A stretch of DNA of 64,000 bases from Novosphingobium sp. PP1Y (GTDB lineage Bacteria; Pseudomonadota; Alphaproteobacteria; Sphingomonadales; Sphingomonadaceae), in assembly GCF_000253255.1 (NCBI RefSeq), contig NC_015580.1, positions 1,315,001 through 1,379,000 of the forward strand. Direction: 5' to 3'. Below, in pieces: positions 18,224 to 26,482 of the stretch (position 1 is its first letter; the number at the start of each line of letters is the position of its first letter). Below the pieces are notes generated by a model that did no database searches, was not told the DNA's origin, and saw nothing but the letters and a program-made list of their open reading frames with translations. A program made the translations under genes and the position numbers.

Positions 18224-18501
18224 ATGGATGTCTGCAAGATCCGCCCGGGAGTTTACCGGTACACCGCCATAGACGATTGCTCACGGTACAAGGTGCTCGG
18301 CGTCTTTACCCGCCGCACGGCCGCCAACACGCTGCGCTTCTTTGAGCAGGTAATCGAGGAGATGCCATTCGCGATCCAGCGAATTCAGACTGACCGCGGG
18401 CTTGAGTCTTTCGCTGAAGCGGTCCAGCGGCGGCTATTCGACTGGGGCATCAAATCCCGCCCGATACGGCCGCGTTCGCCTCATCTCAAAGGCAAGGTCG
18501 T
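18224..18501 (+). pseudogene. IS481-family transposase internal fragment
   Basis: The frame from 18224 gives DVCKIRPGVYRYTAIDDCSR, RRTAANTLRFFEQV, IQRIQTDRGLESFAEAVQRR and RPIRPRSPHLKGKV. This is the rve (DDE) core of IS481-family transposases, holding the first and second catalytic Asp. It is cut at 18501 by the inserted IS6-family element exactly where the KVER motif with the catalytic Glu would follow. Both ends are missing. Confidence 0.8.
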
Positions 18502-19322
18502 GTGCTGTCAGTCGGATGACAATTCGTCTCCAATTGGCGCAGCGATCCCGGAAACCGGCTGGCCTCAGGTAGCAGGCTTCTGCCACTCGGCCAGGGCAGC
18601 TAAGTGGCGGGTCTTGTAAGTTTGTCGATCGACGAGGTGGCGTTCGGAATTCAAGTGGTTTGAAATAGAGGCGTGGATGGACGCGAATTTCTGCAGCGAC
18701 TTCATTCGCCGAAATCGCTGCATCGCCCGCTCCCGTCCTCGGAACGGGAGGTGCGAATTCTCGGGCCGATTGTTGAGCCAATCCCCCATTTCGCGACGCT
18801 CCTGATTGCCCAATTCCTTCATCGCGGCAGGATATGAGTTCAGGCCATCGGTAACGATGGCCTCCGCGCGGCCGTGACGCTTCAGCGCCTTCTTCATGAA
18901 CGCCAGAGCCGCGTATTTGTCCCGTTTGTTCGTGACGTAACTCTCCAGAATCTGGCCTTCGTGATCAACCGCGCGCCACAGATAGACCATCTCGCCGTTC
19001 ATCTTCACGTACATTTCATCAAGGTGCCAGCGCCAGTGTCGAACGCCACGCATGTGGTTCACACGCAGCCTCCGAATCTCGGCTGCAAACATCGGTCCGA
19101 ACCGGTTCCACCAAAGCTGGACTGTCTCGTGACAAAAGTCATATCCGCGTTCGAAGAGCAGATCCTCCACGTTCTGTAGCGACAGCGGATATCGCACGTA
19201 AAGCATCACTACCATGCGGATGATATCGGGCGATGAGTGAACGTATCTGAACGGATTATCGGCCTTGCTCATTCACTGCGGCTAACAGCCGATCACCAGT
19301 CCGGCCATCCTTTTGACAACAC
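18502..19322 (-). mobile_element. IS6-family insertion sequence
   Basis: This element of about 820 bp has imperfect terminal repeats GTGyTGTCAnnnGGATG at 18502 and, inverted, at 19322. It encodes one full-length IS6 transposase on the minus strand and was inserted into the IS481 fragment. The 8 bp outside the left end (CAAGGTCG, one base removed) and outside the right end (CGACCTTG) are reverse complements rather than a direct target duplication. That would fit an IS6-mediated inversion or adjacent rearrangement. Confidence 0.75.
18565..19272 (-). CDS. IS6-family transposase
   Basis: This 235-residue protein matches the IS6/IS26 family in length. It has an N-terminal HTH (YPLSLQNVEDLLFERG) and a DDE core with Asp in WHLDEMYVK, Asp in IVTDGLNSY and Glu in FRGRERAM, the last close to the conserved arginine-rich YLNN/RRGRE-type region (here WLNNRPENSHLPFRGRE). 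All catalytic residues are present, so it may be active. It is the only transposase here that looks intact with both ends. It replicatively joins DNA by cointegrate formation. Confidence 0.9.
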   Translation of the reverse strand: MSKADNPFRYVHSSPDIIRMVVMLYVRYPLSLQNVEDLLFERGYDFCHETVQLWWNRFGPMFAAEIRRLRVNHMRGVRHWRWHLDEMYVKMNGEMVYLWRAVDHEGQILESYVTNKRDKYAALAFMKKALKRHGRAEAIVTDGLNSYPAAMKELGNQERREMGDWLNNRPENSHLPFRGRERAMQRFRRMKSLQKFASIHASISNHLNSERHLVDRQTYKTRHLAALAEWQKPAT

Positions 19323-19324
19323 CG

Positions 19325-19447
19325 ACCTTGGTCATGCCGGAGGGCGACCTGCCGGATGGACTGGCACCCTGCTTTGCGGAGCTGGGGATCGCGCTACGCC
19401 ACTTTCGGCTGACGGCTGCGCCGAAAGGGAAGGTCGTCCTGCTCTAG
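19325..19447 (+). pseudogene. Possible 3' end of a truncated gene
   Basis: Immediately outside the IS6 right end, an open frame reads LVMPEGDLPDGLAPCFAELG and ends PKGKVVLL before TAG 19445-19447. The GKVVL ending resembles the C-terminus of zinc-type or quinone-oxidoreductase-type medium-chain dehydrogenases, but 40 residues are too few to assign. It would be the stump of a gene cut by the IS6 insertion or deletion. The region 19448-19631 shows nothing further. Confidence 0.3.
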
Positions 19448-19631
19448 GGGCAAGAAATGTACTGGACCAATTCCGCTAAAATATAGGCCTTTAATTGGCC
19501 TGACTAGGACTGTCATTAGCTGCCATCGGCTCACCTCGTCTTAAAAAGTAAGCCGCTCAGGCCGTCACGGTGCAGCGCAGATGTACTCTGGCTCCTCGCG
19601 CGTGAAGCGCGATGTTTCGTCAGAAAGGGCG

Positions 19632-20642
19632 CTAGTGCTGGTGGCCGCATCCCGCAACATGTCGCCCGTGCGCACATTCCCGCAGGGCTTTTCGCTTCGC
19701 ATAGCGGGCTATTAGATCGAACACCTTCATGAATTCCTTTTCTGCCGTCGGGCTACCCCACTGCAGGAAAAGGGAGTTCACGCTTCCTGCAATACGCTCC
19801 GGCAGAAGCCATTCATCAAAGGGTGGTTCCAGCCGAATGTCATCGGCCGCTTGCTCAACCGAAAGACCTGCCTCAAATCGAATGCGTGCTTCGCGTCGCA
19901 AGCTTGCCAGATAAGTATGGAAGAGCCGAACTCCCTGCTTATCGGTGATGGGGCCATGACCAGGGACCACGACATCAACGTCCATAGTAAGCATGCGATC
20001 ACACGCGGCAAGCCAGCCATCGAGCGAGCCCGCCCAGATAGCGGGATGGACGCCCATGAAGAGGATGTCCCCAGTATAGACAACCTTATCCTGTATCGAA
20101 TGCACCAGCGTATCTCCGGCTGTGTGCGCCGGGCCAACATTGATGAGGCGAACCTCCTTGTCGCCCACCTTCAAATCGAGCTCGCGCTCATAGGTTTCTG
20201 TGGGACCAACCAATTGATTGCCAGCGAAGGTGAACCCATGATCTCTGGCCCATCCCGCGATATATTGTGCACCTTCGCCCAAGACGTCGGCCTGCTGCAC
20301 GATCGTCTCGATTTTTGCAGGAGGCAGGGAGAAGAACTCTGCGGCGGTTGCCTTCGATGCGATAATTCGTGAAGTTCCCACAATTTGATTGCCATAGGTG
20401 TGGTCACCATCGGCGTGGGAATTTACCAGAACGTTAATATCATTGGCGGCGGGCGTGGTGTCGCGCATAACGCTAAGCATATTAGCGGTCATATCCAGGT
20501 CGTATAATGTGTCGACAAGAAGCGAGCATTCGCCGTCTGTAACCAGGCCTGCGTTGGACCATCCCCAGCCGCCGTCTGGCTGTATCCAAGCCCAGCAATC
20601 TTGACCGATCTGGTGCATTCCCTGAGTGTATTCGCGGTTCAT
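19632..20642 (-). CDS. MBL-fold metallohydrolase
   Basis: This 336-residue cytoplasmic metallo-beta-lactamase-fold protein carries the metal-site motif NSHADGDH (the HxDxDH variant of HxHxDH). Downstream ligands are His in GPAHTAGD, Asp in VYTGDILF and His in VVPGHGP. Such enzymes hydrolyse thioesters, lactones, sulfate esters or beta-lactam-like bonds; the substrate is unknown. AGGAG six bases before the ATG fixes the start at 20642. It is divergent from the TonB receptor at 20881 and has its own CAATCA-type operator 32 bp upstream, so it is probably co-regulated with that operon. Confidence 0.8.
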   Translation of the reverse strand: MNREYTQGMHQIGQDCWAWIQPDGGWGWSNAGLVTDGECSLLVDTLYDLDMTANMLSVMRDTTPAANDINVLVNSHADGDHTYGNQIVGTSRIIASKATAAEFFSLPPAKIETIVQQADVLGEGAQYIAGWARDHGFTFAGNQLVGPTETYERELDLKVGDKEVRLINVGPAHTAGDTLVHSIQDKVVYTGDILFMGVHPAIWAGSLDGWLAACDRMLTMDVDVVVPGHGPITDKQGVRLFHTYLASLRREARIRFEAGLSVEQAADDIRLEPPFDEWLLPERIAGSVNSLFLQWGSPTAEKEFMKVFDLIARYAKRKALRECAHGRHVAGCGHQH

Positions 20643-20673
20643 CGTCATCTCCTGTTGCCACACGCATAAATGT

Positions 20674-20687
20674 CAATCACTTGATTG
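20674..20687. promoter_or_regulatory. Operator copy 1, CAATCA-CT-TGATTG
   Basis: A perfect 6+6 palindrome with a 2-bp centre lies 32 bp upstream of the MBL gene start. An identical-arm copy is at 20811 and a degenerate copy precedes the tetR gene at 28229. It is probably the binding site of that TetR protein. Confidence 0.7.
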
Positions 20688-20787
20688 TCAAAGGGGTGTG
20701 TCAGACGATGTCGACCGAGGAATTGTGAAAATTTTTCTCCCGAAACCGACGAATTTTCGTGAATTTGGTCGTGTTGCGACGAGGCGC

Positions 20788-20824
20788 TTGACATTTCTTG
20801 GGTGGCGGCTCAATCAAATGATTG
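20788..20824 (+). promoter_or_regulatory. TonB-operon promoter with operator copy 2, CAATCA-AA-TGATTG
   Basis: TTGACA at 20788-20793 is followed 17 bp later by the palindrome CAATCAAATGATTG (20811-20824), which would cover the -10 region. A bound repressor there would block RNA polymerase. The TonB-receptor ATG lies 57 bp downstream with a strong GGGGAG ribosome site. Confidence 0.65.
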
Positions 20825-20880
20825 ATTCTAAGAAACCCGTCCCGACCGGTGTCATGTGACAGGAAAAAAGGGGAGAAACG

Positions 20881-23217
20881 ATGATTAAAGGCTTCAGCAA
20901 AATTGCGCGCGCGGGCACCAGTCTGGCTGCGATCGCGTCGGCCGTGCCTGCAATGGCTCAGAATAATGCGCCAAGCGCGTTAACGGCTCCCGCGCCAGCC
21001 GAGAGTGCTACGCAAGTAGGCGATGCGGCTGATGGCAACGAGGCGGGAATTGGCGAAATCGTCGTCACGGCCCAGAAGCGCTCCGAATCCCTTCAGAAGG
21101 TGCCATTGGCAATCACCGCCGTTGGTGCTGAAGCGCTACAGCGCAGCGGTATCACCGATTTACAGGGTGTAACCGCAGCCGTGCCCAATCTCAACCTGGG
21201 GCAGCAGGTTGGCGTAGCAAAGATCGCGCTTCGCGGTATCGGCCTTGAGAGTCTCCAGCCGGGAGCAGAGGGCAGCATCGCCTTTCACGTGGATGGCGTG
21301 TTCATCTCGCGCTCCGTGGCGGCGTTGGCGAGCTTTTACGACGTGGAGCAGGTGGAGGTGCTGCGTGGTCCGCAGGGCACGCTCTACGGGCGCAACGCCA
21401 CCGGTGGCTCGATCAATCTCCGCACCCGCAACCCCACAGAGGAGCTGACCGGATACGCAAAACTTACTGTTGGGAACTATAGCAGGATCGTCGCCGAGGG
21501 TGCGATCAGCGGCGCAATCGTTCCCGGTGTGTTGACGGCACGCGTCGCGTTTCAAACCCAGGACCGGGACGGGTACGGGAAGAACATTGTCACCGGCAAT
21601 GACATTGATGACCTGAACAGTCGCGCCGTGCGAGGGAGCCTGCGCTTTACGCCCAGCGACGAGCTGACGGTGGATATCAAGGCGGACTATTACCGGCAGA
21701 ACGACAATTCCGGCGGCTACCATTACCTTGGCTCGGGAGGGTTTTCTGCGCCAGGCGTGCCGCTTACTCCAACGGGCTTGGCGATTGGCGGAGCGGTGGC
21801 AACGTCTAACATACGCGACATCGCGAACGATATGGATCCTGCCAACCGCATGAGCTTTTGGGGGACGAGCGGGAGGATGTCCTACGATCTGGGCGGCGAC
21901 ATCGAACTTGTCTCGCTGACGGCTTATCGGGAGCTGCGATACAGGACGCGAACCGATCTCGATTCGACCAGTGCGCAGTTGTCGGTACTTCACCAGGGCG
22001 AGCAGGATTGGCAGTTCAGCCAGGAAATACAGCTTTCGGGCAAAGGCGATCGGTTCAACTGGCTGATCGGGGGGTTTTATTTCCGGGAGAATGATCGTGG
22101 TCAGCTGGCCATTCCTCTCAACAATCTCGTTGTCGGCTTTCCGGAGCCCGGAGCATTCGTGCGGGGCTATTATGGCGGAGGCTACATCAAGACCGACGCG
22201 TTGGCTGCTTTCGGGCAAGCGACCTACGAGATATTCGACAACCTGCGTCTGACGCTCGGCGCCCGCTACAGCACCGAGAAGAAGACCAACCGGGACGAAT
22301 CTGCGTTCGACGTTTTCACACCTACTGATCCGACCACGCCCGCAGCCGTGGTGCTGGCGACCCCTGCCAGCGCGCAAGTCATCGAGCGAAACAAGCGGTT
22401 CAACTCTTTCACGCCCAAGATCGCACTTGATTATCAGCTTACGCCGAGCGTGTTACTTTACGCTTCTTGGTCGAAAGGTTTCAAGTCAGGTACCTACAGC
22501 CTTGGATCGTTCATTCCACCGGTTAACCCGGAAAAGGTTTCCGCCGTGGAAGGCGGCATGAAGGCGACGCTGTTTGATCGTCGACTTCGCCTCAACCTGG
22601 CCGGCTTCTATTATGATTATACCGATCTTCAGGTTGGTAAGGTCGTGGGACAGATCACCGTTCTTGAGAACGCGGCCACTGCCAGAATCTATGGGCTGGA
22701 GGCAGAGGCGCAGGCCGTTTTGACGGACCGCATCGAGATCGACGCGAATGCATCCTGGCTGCACGCCCGGTTCAAGAGCTATGTCAGTGCCGATCCGGGC
22801 CGGCCATATGGAAGCGGGCAGGTGACGGACGATCTTGGCCAGTCGGCTTTTGATCTCGCCGGCAATACACTCGGACAGTCGCCGGACTTCAGCTTTTTCG
22901 TGGGCGCACAGTACAAGGTGCCGACAGACAGCGCAGGCGATTTCACACTGCGTGGCGAAGTGTCTTACCGGAGCCGCAGTTATTTTACGCCGTTCAATGT
23001 AGATTATGTCAGCCAGCCCGCTTTTGCCAAGGTCAACGCCTTTCTGAATTGGACCTCGACCGATGAACGAGTGAATGGTTCGCTGTTTGTGAAAAATCTC
23101 ACGAACAAGACTACGATCGGCAGCGCTTATGTGAGTTCGGCCCTCTTTGGTTTCCCTATCAACGGCTATCTTGAAGAGCCACGGACCTACGGAATCCGCG
23201 TAGGCTACCAATTCTAG
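20881..23217 (+). CDS. TonB-dependent outer-membrane receptor (module 2)
   Basis: This 778-residue protein has a signal peptide (MIKGFSKIARAGTSLAAIAS...MAQ) and a TonB box region GEIVVTAQKR. The plug has LRGIGLESL and VLRGPQGTLYGRNATGGSIN, and the beta-barrel ends with an aromatic residue (VGYQF). The ATG has GGGGAG six bases upstream. It is the first gene of the plus-strand operon with the DUF1330, amidohydrolase, FAH-type hydrolase and CoA-ligase genes, so it likely imports the compound they degrade. Confidence 0.93.
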   Translation: MIKGFSKIARAGTSLAAIASAVPAMAQNNAPSALTAPAPAESATQVGDAADGNEAGIGEIVVTAQKRSESLQKVPLAITAVGAEALQRSGITDLQGVTAAVPNLNLGQQVGVAKIALRGIGLESLQPGAEGSIAFHVDGVFISRSVAALASFYDVEQVEVLRGPQGTLYGRNATGGSINLRTRNPTEELTGYAKLTVGNYSRIVAEGAISGAIVPGVLTARVAFQTQDRDGYGKNIVTGNDIDDLNSRAVRGSLRFTPSDELTVDIKADYYRQNDNSGGYHYLGSGGFSAPGVPLTPTGLAIGGAVATSNIRDIANDMDPANRMSFWGTSGRMSYDLGGDIELVSLTAYRELRYRTRTDLDSTSAQLSVLHQGEQDWQFSQEIQLSGKGDRFNWLIGGFYFRENDRGQLAIPLNNLVVGFPEPGAFVRGYYGGGYIKTDALAAFGQATYEIFDNLRLTLGARYSTEKKTNRDESAFDVFTPTDPTTPAAVVLATPASAQVIERNKRFNSFTPKIALDYQLTPSVLLYASWSKGFKSGTYSLGSFIPPVNPEKVSAVEGGMKATLFDRRLRLNLAGFYYDYTDLQVGKVVGQITVLENAATARIYGLEAEAQAVLTDRIEIDANASWLHARFKSYVSADPGRPYGSGQVTDDLGQSAFDLAGNTLGQSPDFSFFVGAQYKVPTDSAGDFTLRGEVSYRSRSYFTPFNVDYVSQPAFAKVNAFLNWTSTDERVNGSLFVKNLTNKTTIGSAYVSSALFGFPINGYLEEPRTYGIRVGYQF

Positions 23218-23332
23218 AAAATCTCTGCAGAGCTCTGAATCATAAGCGATGCCATCTGGGAAAGTCGTACCGAATGGCGTCCAATATCGCATTGGCTGGT
23301 GACCGTAAGGCAAATTTTGAGGAGACCAAGTA

Positions 23333-23623
23333 ATGCCTTTATATTTGCTGGGCGCGGTTTCCATCGCAGACGAAGAAAAATATCGCCCCTATATGGACGG
23401 CGCGTTCGCTTCGCTTGTGTCCTATGGAATTGAGGTTCTCGCCTACGGCGATCCGGAAATGATCGAAGGTCAGCCGCCTGCGGAGCGTATGATCCTGTTA
23501 CGTGCGTCGGACGAGGCCGCCGCACGCGCGTGGTATGGTTCGCCCGAATATCAATCTGTGCTGCCCATAAGGTGGGCGCAGGCCGAAACCGCCTTCTTTA
23601 TTTCGATGGCCGCCGTCGAGTGA
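23333..23623 (+). CDS. DUF1330-family small protein
   Basis: This 96-residue ferredoxin-like (dimeric alpha+beta barrel) protein matches DUF1330: an N-terminal strand MPLYLLGAVSI, a central VLAYGDPEMIEGQPPAERMILL, and the family signature AAARAWYGSPEYQ. Family members are often found in catabolic operons, sometimes as accessory or isomerase-like proteins, but no reaction is established. A GGAG ribosome site lies at 23321-23324. It lies 115 bp after the receptor gene in the same direction. Confidence 0.75.
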   Translation: MPLYLLGAVSIADEEKYRPYMDGAFASLVSYGIEVLAYGDPEMIEGQPPAERMILLRASDEAAARAWYGSPEYQSVLPIRWAQAETAFFISMAAVE

Positions 23624-23693
23624 TCGTCACCAATTTCACGTTGCCTGCTAGGTATGTACGAAAATTGCACTTATAACTTCAAGGAGAAGAGCC

Positions 23694-25166
23694 ATGCCGA
23701 AGAAAACGCTGATCCGCGAGGCCACGATCGTAAGCATGGATCCTACGATCGGTGATCTGGCTAAGGGTGATATACTGATTGTCGACGATCGTATCGCCCA
23801 GATCGCGTCCACGATTTCCGCTGATGACGCGGAAATCGTGGACGCAGAAGGAATGATCGCAAGTCCGGGCTTTGTCGATACTCACCGGCATGTCTGGCAG
23901 ACCCAGCTCAAGGGCGCGGCAATTAACTGGAGCCTGTTTGACTATGCATGCTTGATGCGGTCCATGTATTCGGTCTGTTACAGCCCTGACGACGCATATC
24001 TAGGCAATTATGTCGGAGCTCTTGATGCGATCAACGCGGGTATTACGTCGATGGTTGACCATGGCCATCTTCAAATCTCTCCCGATCATTCCGATCAACT
24101 GGTTCAGGGCCTGAAAGACTCCGGCATTCGCGGGATCATGTGTTATGGGATTTACCGCAATCCAAAATACCAACCCGGTGATGCGCTGACATCGGAAAAA
24201 ATCGTTGCGGATATCGCCGGACCGCTGGACGACTTCCATCGGCAGAACGCTGCTCGCGTGCGAGAAAAGCATTTCCCGTCCAACGACGGTCTGATGCAGT
24301 TCGGTATTGCTACGAGCGAGTGGGTCAACTTCACCGACATGGCTCCGATCCTGATGGAAATGCAATGGGCGCGTACGCTCGAGCCTTCGCGGATCAGCAT
24401 CCACATCAGCTACGGCGTCAACGAGGGCTTTCGCATCATTCCGCAGTTACTCGAGCATGGCGAGTTGGGCGACGATCTACTCTTCGTACATGGAAACAAC
24501 CTGACACTGGGCGAGCTCTCGATGCTCAGGCAAAATGGCGGCTGGCTATCGATAACGCCCGAAAGCGAGCTTCAGATGGGAATGGGCTATCCGGTGCTCG
24601 AGCGCGTGGTCGAAAGCGGGAGCGTCCCCTCTCTCGGCATCGACATTGCCTCCAACTATGCCGGCGACATGTTTGCGCAAATGCGGCTGATGCTTCAGAC
24701 AATGCGATTTCGCGATTTTGAAGTCGCTAATGCCGGTTTGCCGACTACGGAACGCTATGCCGCTCGAAAGATGCTTGAGTTCGCGACCATTGGTGGCGCG
24801 ATTTGCATGGGGATGGAAGATATTACCGGCAGCCTCACGCCGGGCAAAAAGGCGGATATCATTCTTACTCGGATGGACAGCGTTAACATGAGCCCGGTTC
24901 GCGACCCCATCGCGGCGCTGGTGTTCTACGCCGATGCAGCCGATATCGACTCTGTCTGGGTGGACGGCGTCGCTCGCAAGCGAGGGGGCTTATTAACCGG
25001 GCTGGACTGGGATGCCGTTCGCGGTCGACTGATCCGCTCGCGCGATCATATTTATGAGGAATTTGCGAAGATCGACGAGGTTGCAGTACGTAATGCCTGG
25101 GCGCCACTCTGGGGCATATCGAAAAGCGCGGCGGAACCGGCAGTGAAGGTCGAAATTCACTCATGA
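23694..25166 (+). CDS. Amidohydrolase-superfamily deaminase/hydrolase (TrzA/AtzB-like)
   Basis: This 490-residue metal-dependent hydrolase has an N-terminal composite beta-domain, then the TIM barrel with HxH in DTHRHVWQTQLKG (about residues 62-64). His occurs in SIHISYG and in VHGNNLT, with the catalytic Asp in LGIDIAS. It ends in the usual second beta segment (LTPGKKADIILTR). Relatives deaminate S-adenosylhomocysteine, cytosine or triazines, or act as hydrolases on cyclic amidines. The actual substrate is not predictable. AAGGAG precedes the ATG. It overlaps the next gene by ATGA. Codons 38-51 contain a perfect 17-bp inverted repeat (listed separately). Confidence 0.82.
   Translation: MPKKTLIREATIVSMDPTIGDLAKGDILIVDDRIAQIASTISADDAEIVDAEGMIASPGFVDTHRHVWQTQLKGAAINWSLFDYACLMRSMYSVCYSPDDAYLGNYVGALDAINAGITSMVDHGHLQISPDHSDQLVQGLKDSGIRGIMCYGIYRNPKYQPGDALTSEKIVADIAGPLDDFHRQNAARVREKHFPSNDGLMQFGIATSEWVNFTDMAPILMEMQWARTLEPSRISIHISYGVNEGFRIIPQLLEHGELGDDLLFVHGNNLTLGELSMLRQNGGWLSITPESELQMGMGYPVLERVVESGSVPSLGIDIASNYAGDMFAQMRLMLQTMRFRDFEVANAGLPTTERYAARKMLEFATIGGAICMGMEDITGSLTPGKKADIILTRMDSVNMSPVRDPIAALVFYADAADIDSVWVDGVARKRGGLLTGLDWDAVRGRLIRSRDHIYEEFAKIDEVAVRNAWAPLWGISKSAAEPAVKVEIHS
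23805..23845 (+). repeat. Perfect 17-bp inverted repeat inside the amidohydrolase gene
   Basis: GCGTCCACGATTTCCGC (23805-23821) and its exact reverse complement (23829-23845) are separated by 7 nt. The repeat encodes part of IASTISADDAEIVDAE in the N-terminal domain. It should form a very stable mRNA hairpin or DNA cruciform early in the gene. Confidence 0.9.
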
Positions 25167-26473
25167 AGACGGATCACACCCATGACCCCGCAAAGCTGAG
25201 CTGGGTCGCTAGTGCAAATGACGGATTGACCGATTTCCCGATCCAGAACCTTCCTTTGGGCGTTTTCTCGCCTCCTGGGGATGGACCGCGCTGCGGCGTC
25301 GCAATTGGCGATCGAATATTCGACCTGCGCGAAGCCGCAAGTCGGGGTATTCTGCAGTCGCAAGCAGCCGACGCGGTAAAGCATGAAACGCTGGATGTGC
25401 TCTTTGCACTGGGGCGCCCGGTCATGCGCACATTGCGGCATGATGTTTTCGCGATATTGGAATCCGATAGCAGCAAACCGGATGAGACCCTCTTACATGA
25501 CATGGCGAGATGCGAGATGCATCTGCCGACCAAGGTGCGCAATTTTACCGATTTCTTTGTCGGCATTCACCATGCGCAGCGCTGCGGAGAGATCATAAAC
25601 GGCGATAACTACCAGCTGCCACTCAATTATCATTACATGCCTGTCGGATATAACGGTCGTTCCTCAACCGTGTGCGTGAGTGGAAACGACATCTATCGTC
25701 CGGTCGGGATGCGCCAGCGCCTCTCTCAAGATCCTCAGCCGACTTTCGGTGCCTGTCAGTGGATGGACTTCGAACTGGAAATGGGTTTTTTTATCGGCCC
25801 CGGTAATGCGATGGGGCAGCGGCTAAGCGTAGCGGACGCAAATGCCCAGATAGTCGGCTTCTGTTTGCTCAACGACTGGTCCGCGCGTGATATCCAGATG
25901 TTCGAGATGGTGCCTCTCGGCGCATTCAATGGGAAAAGTTCGGGTACCAGCATTTCGCCATGGGTCGTTACAGCCGATGCCATGGAACCCTTCCGTATTC
26001 CTGCAATGGCCCGCTTCCCCGAGGCGCCGCCCGTGCCCGACTACCTTGCCAGCCCCGCAGACCGCGCCGAAGGCGGACTCGGCGTGGCGCTAGCAGCCAC
26101 CATCCGTACCGAGAAAATGCGTCGTGCCGGAGAGGCGCCGACGCCTTTGCTCAAGACCGACGCGCGGTATCTTTACTGGACTTGCGCTCAGATGGTTGCA
26201 CAACACACGATCACAGGTTGTGCCCTGGTGCCGGGCGACCTGATCGGCACCGGAACTATTTCCGGGCCAACACGCGCCGATCTTGCCAGCCTTTTTGAGC
26301 TGACCTTTATAGGTAGGGAGCCATTCATGCTCCCGAACGGGGAGAGTAGGGGATTTATCGAAGACGGTGATGAGATTGCCTTTTCGGGTCGCTGCGAGAG
26401 GGAAGGATATGCGTCCATCGGTTTTGGGACCTGTGCAGGACAAATAGTTCCTGCAATTCCGACAGCTGCGTGA
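25163..26473 (+). CDS. Fumarylacetoacetase-family hydrolase
   Basis: This 436-residue protein matches full-length fumarylacetoacetase: an SH3-like N-terminal domain (LPLGVFSPPG, GDRIFDLREA) and a catalytic domain with FTDFFVGIHHA (Asp, His), DFELEMGFFIG (two Glu), LLNDWSARDIQ (Asp) and GKSSGTSISPWVV. These are the Ca/Mg ligands and catalytic His of FAH, which cuts the C-C bond of fumarylacetoacetate. No homogentisate genes are nearby, so it may act on another acylpyruvate or 1,3-diketone made by this operon. It is coupled to the preceding gene by a 4-nt overlap. Confidence 0.85.
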   Translation: MKTDHTHDPAKLSWVASANDGLTDFPIQNLPLGVFSPPGDGPRCGVAIGDRIFDLREAASRGILQSQAADAVKHETLDVLFALGRPVMRTLRHDVFAILESDSSKPDETLLHDMARCEMHLPTKVRNFTDFFVGIHHAQRCGEIINGDNYQLPLNYHYMPVGYNGRSSTVCVSGNDIYRPVGMRQRLSQDPQPTFGACQWMDFELEMGFFIGPGNAMGQRLSVADANAQIVGFCLLNDWSARDIQMFEMVPLGAFNGKSSGTSISPWVVTADAMEPFRIPAMARFPEAPPVPDYLASPADRAEGGLGVALAATIRTEKMRRAGEAPTPLLKTDARYLYWTCAQMVAQHTITGCALVPGDLIGTGTISGPTRADLASLFELTFIGREPFMLPNGESRGFIEDGDEIAFSGRCEREGYASIGFGTCAGQIVPAIPTAA

Positions 26474-26482
26474 GGGGGCAAC

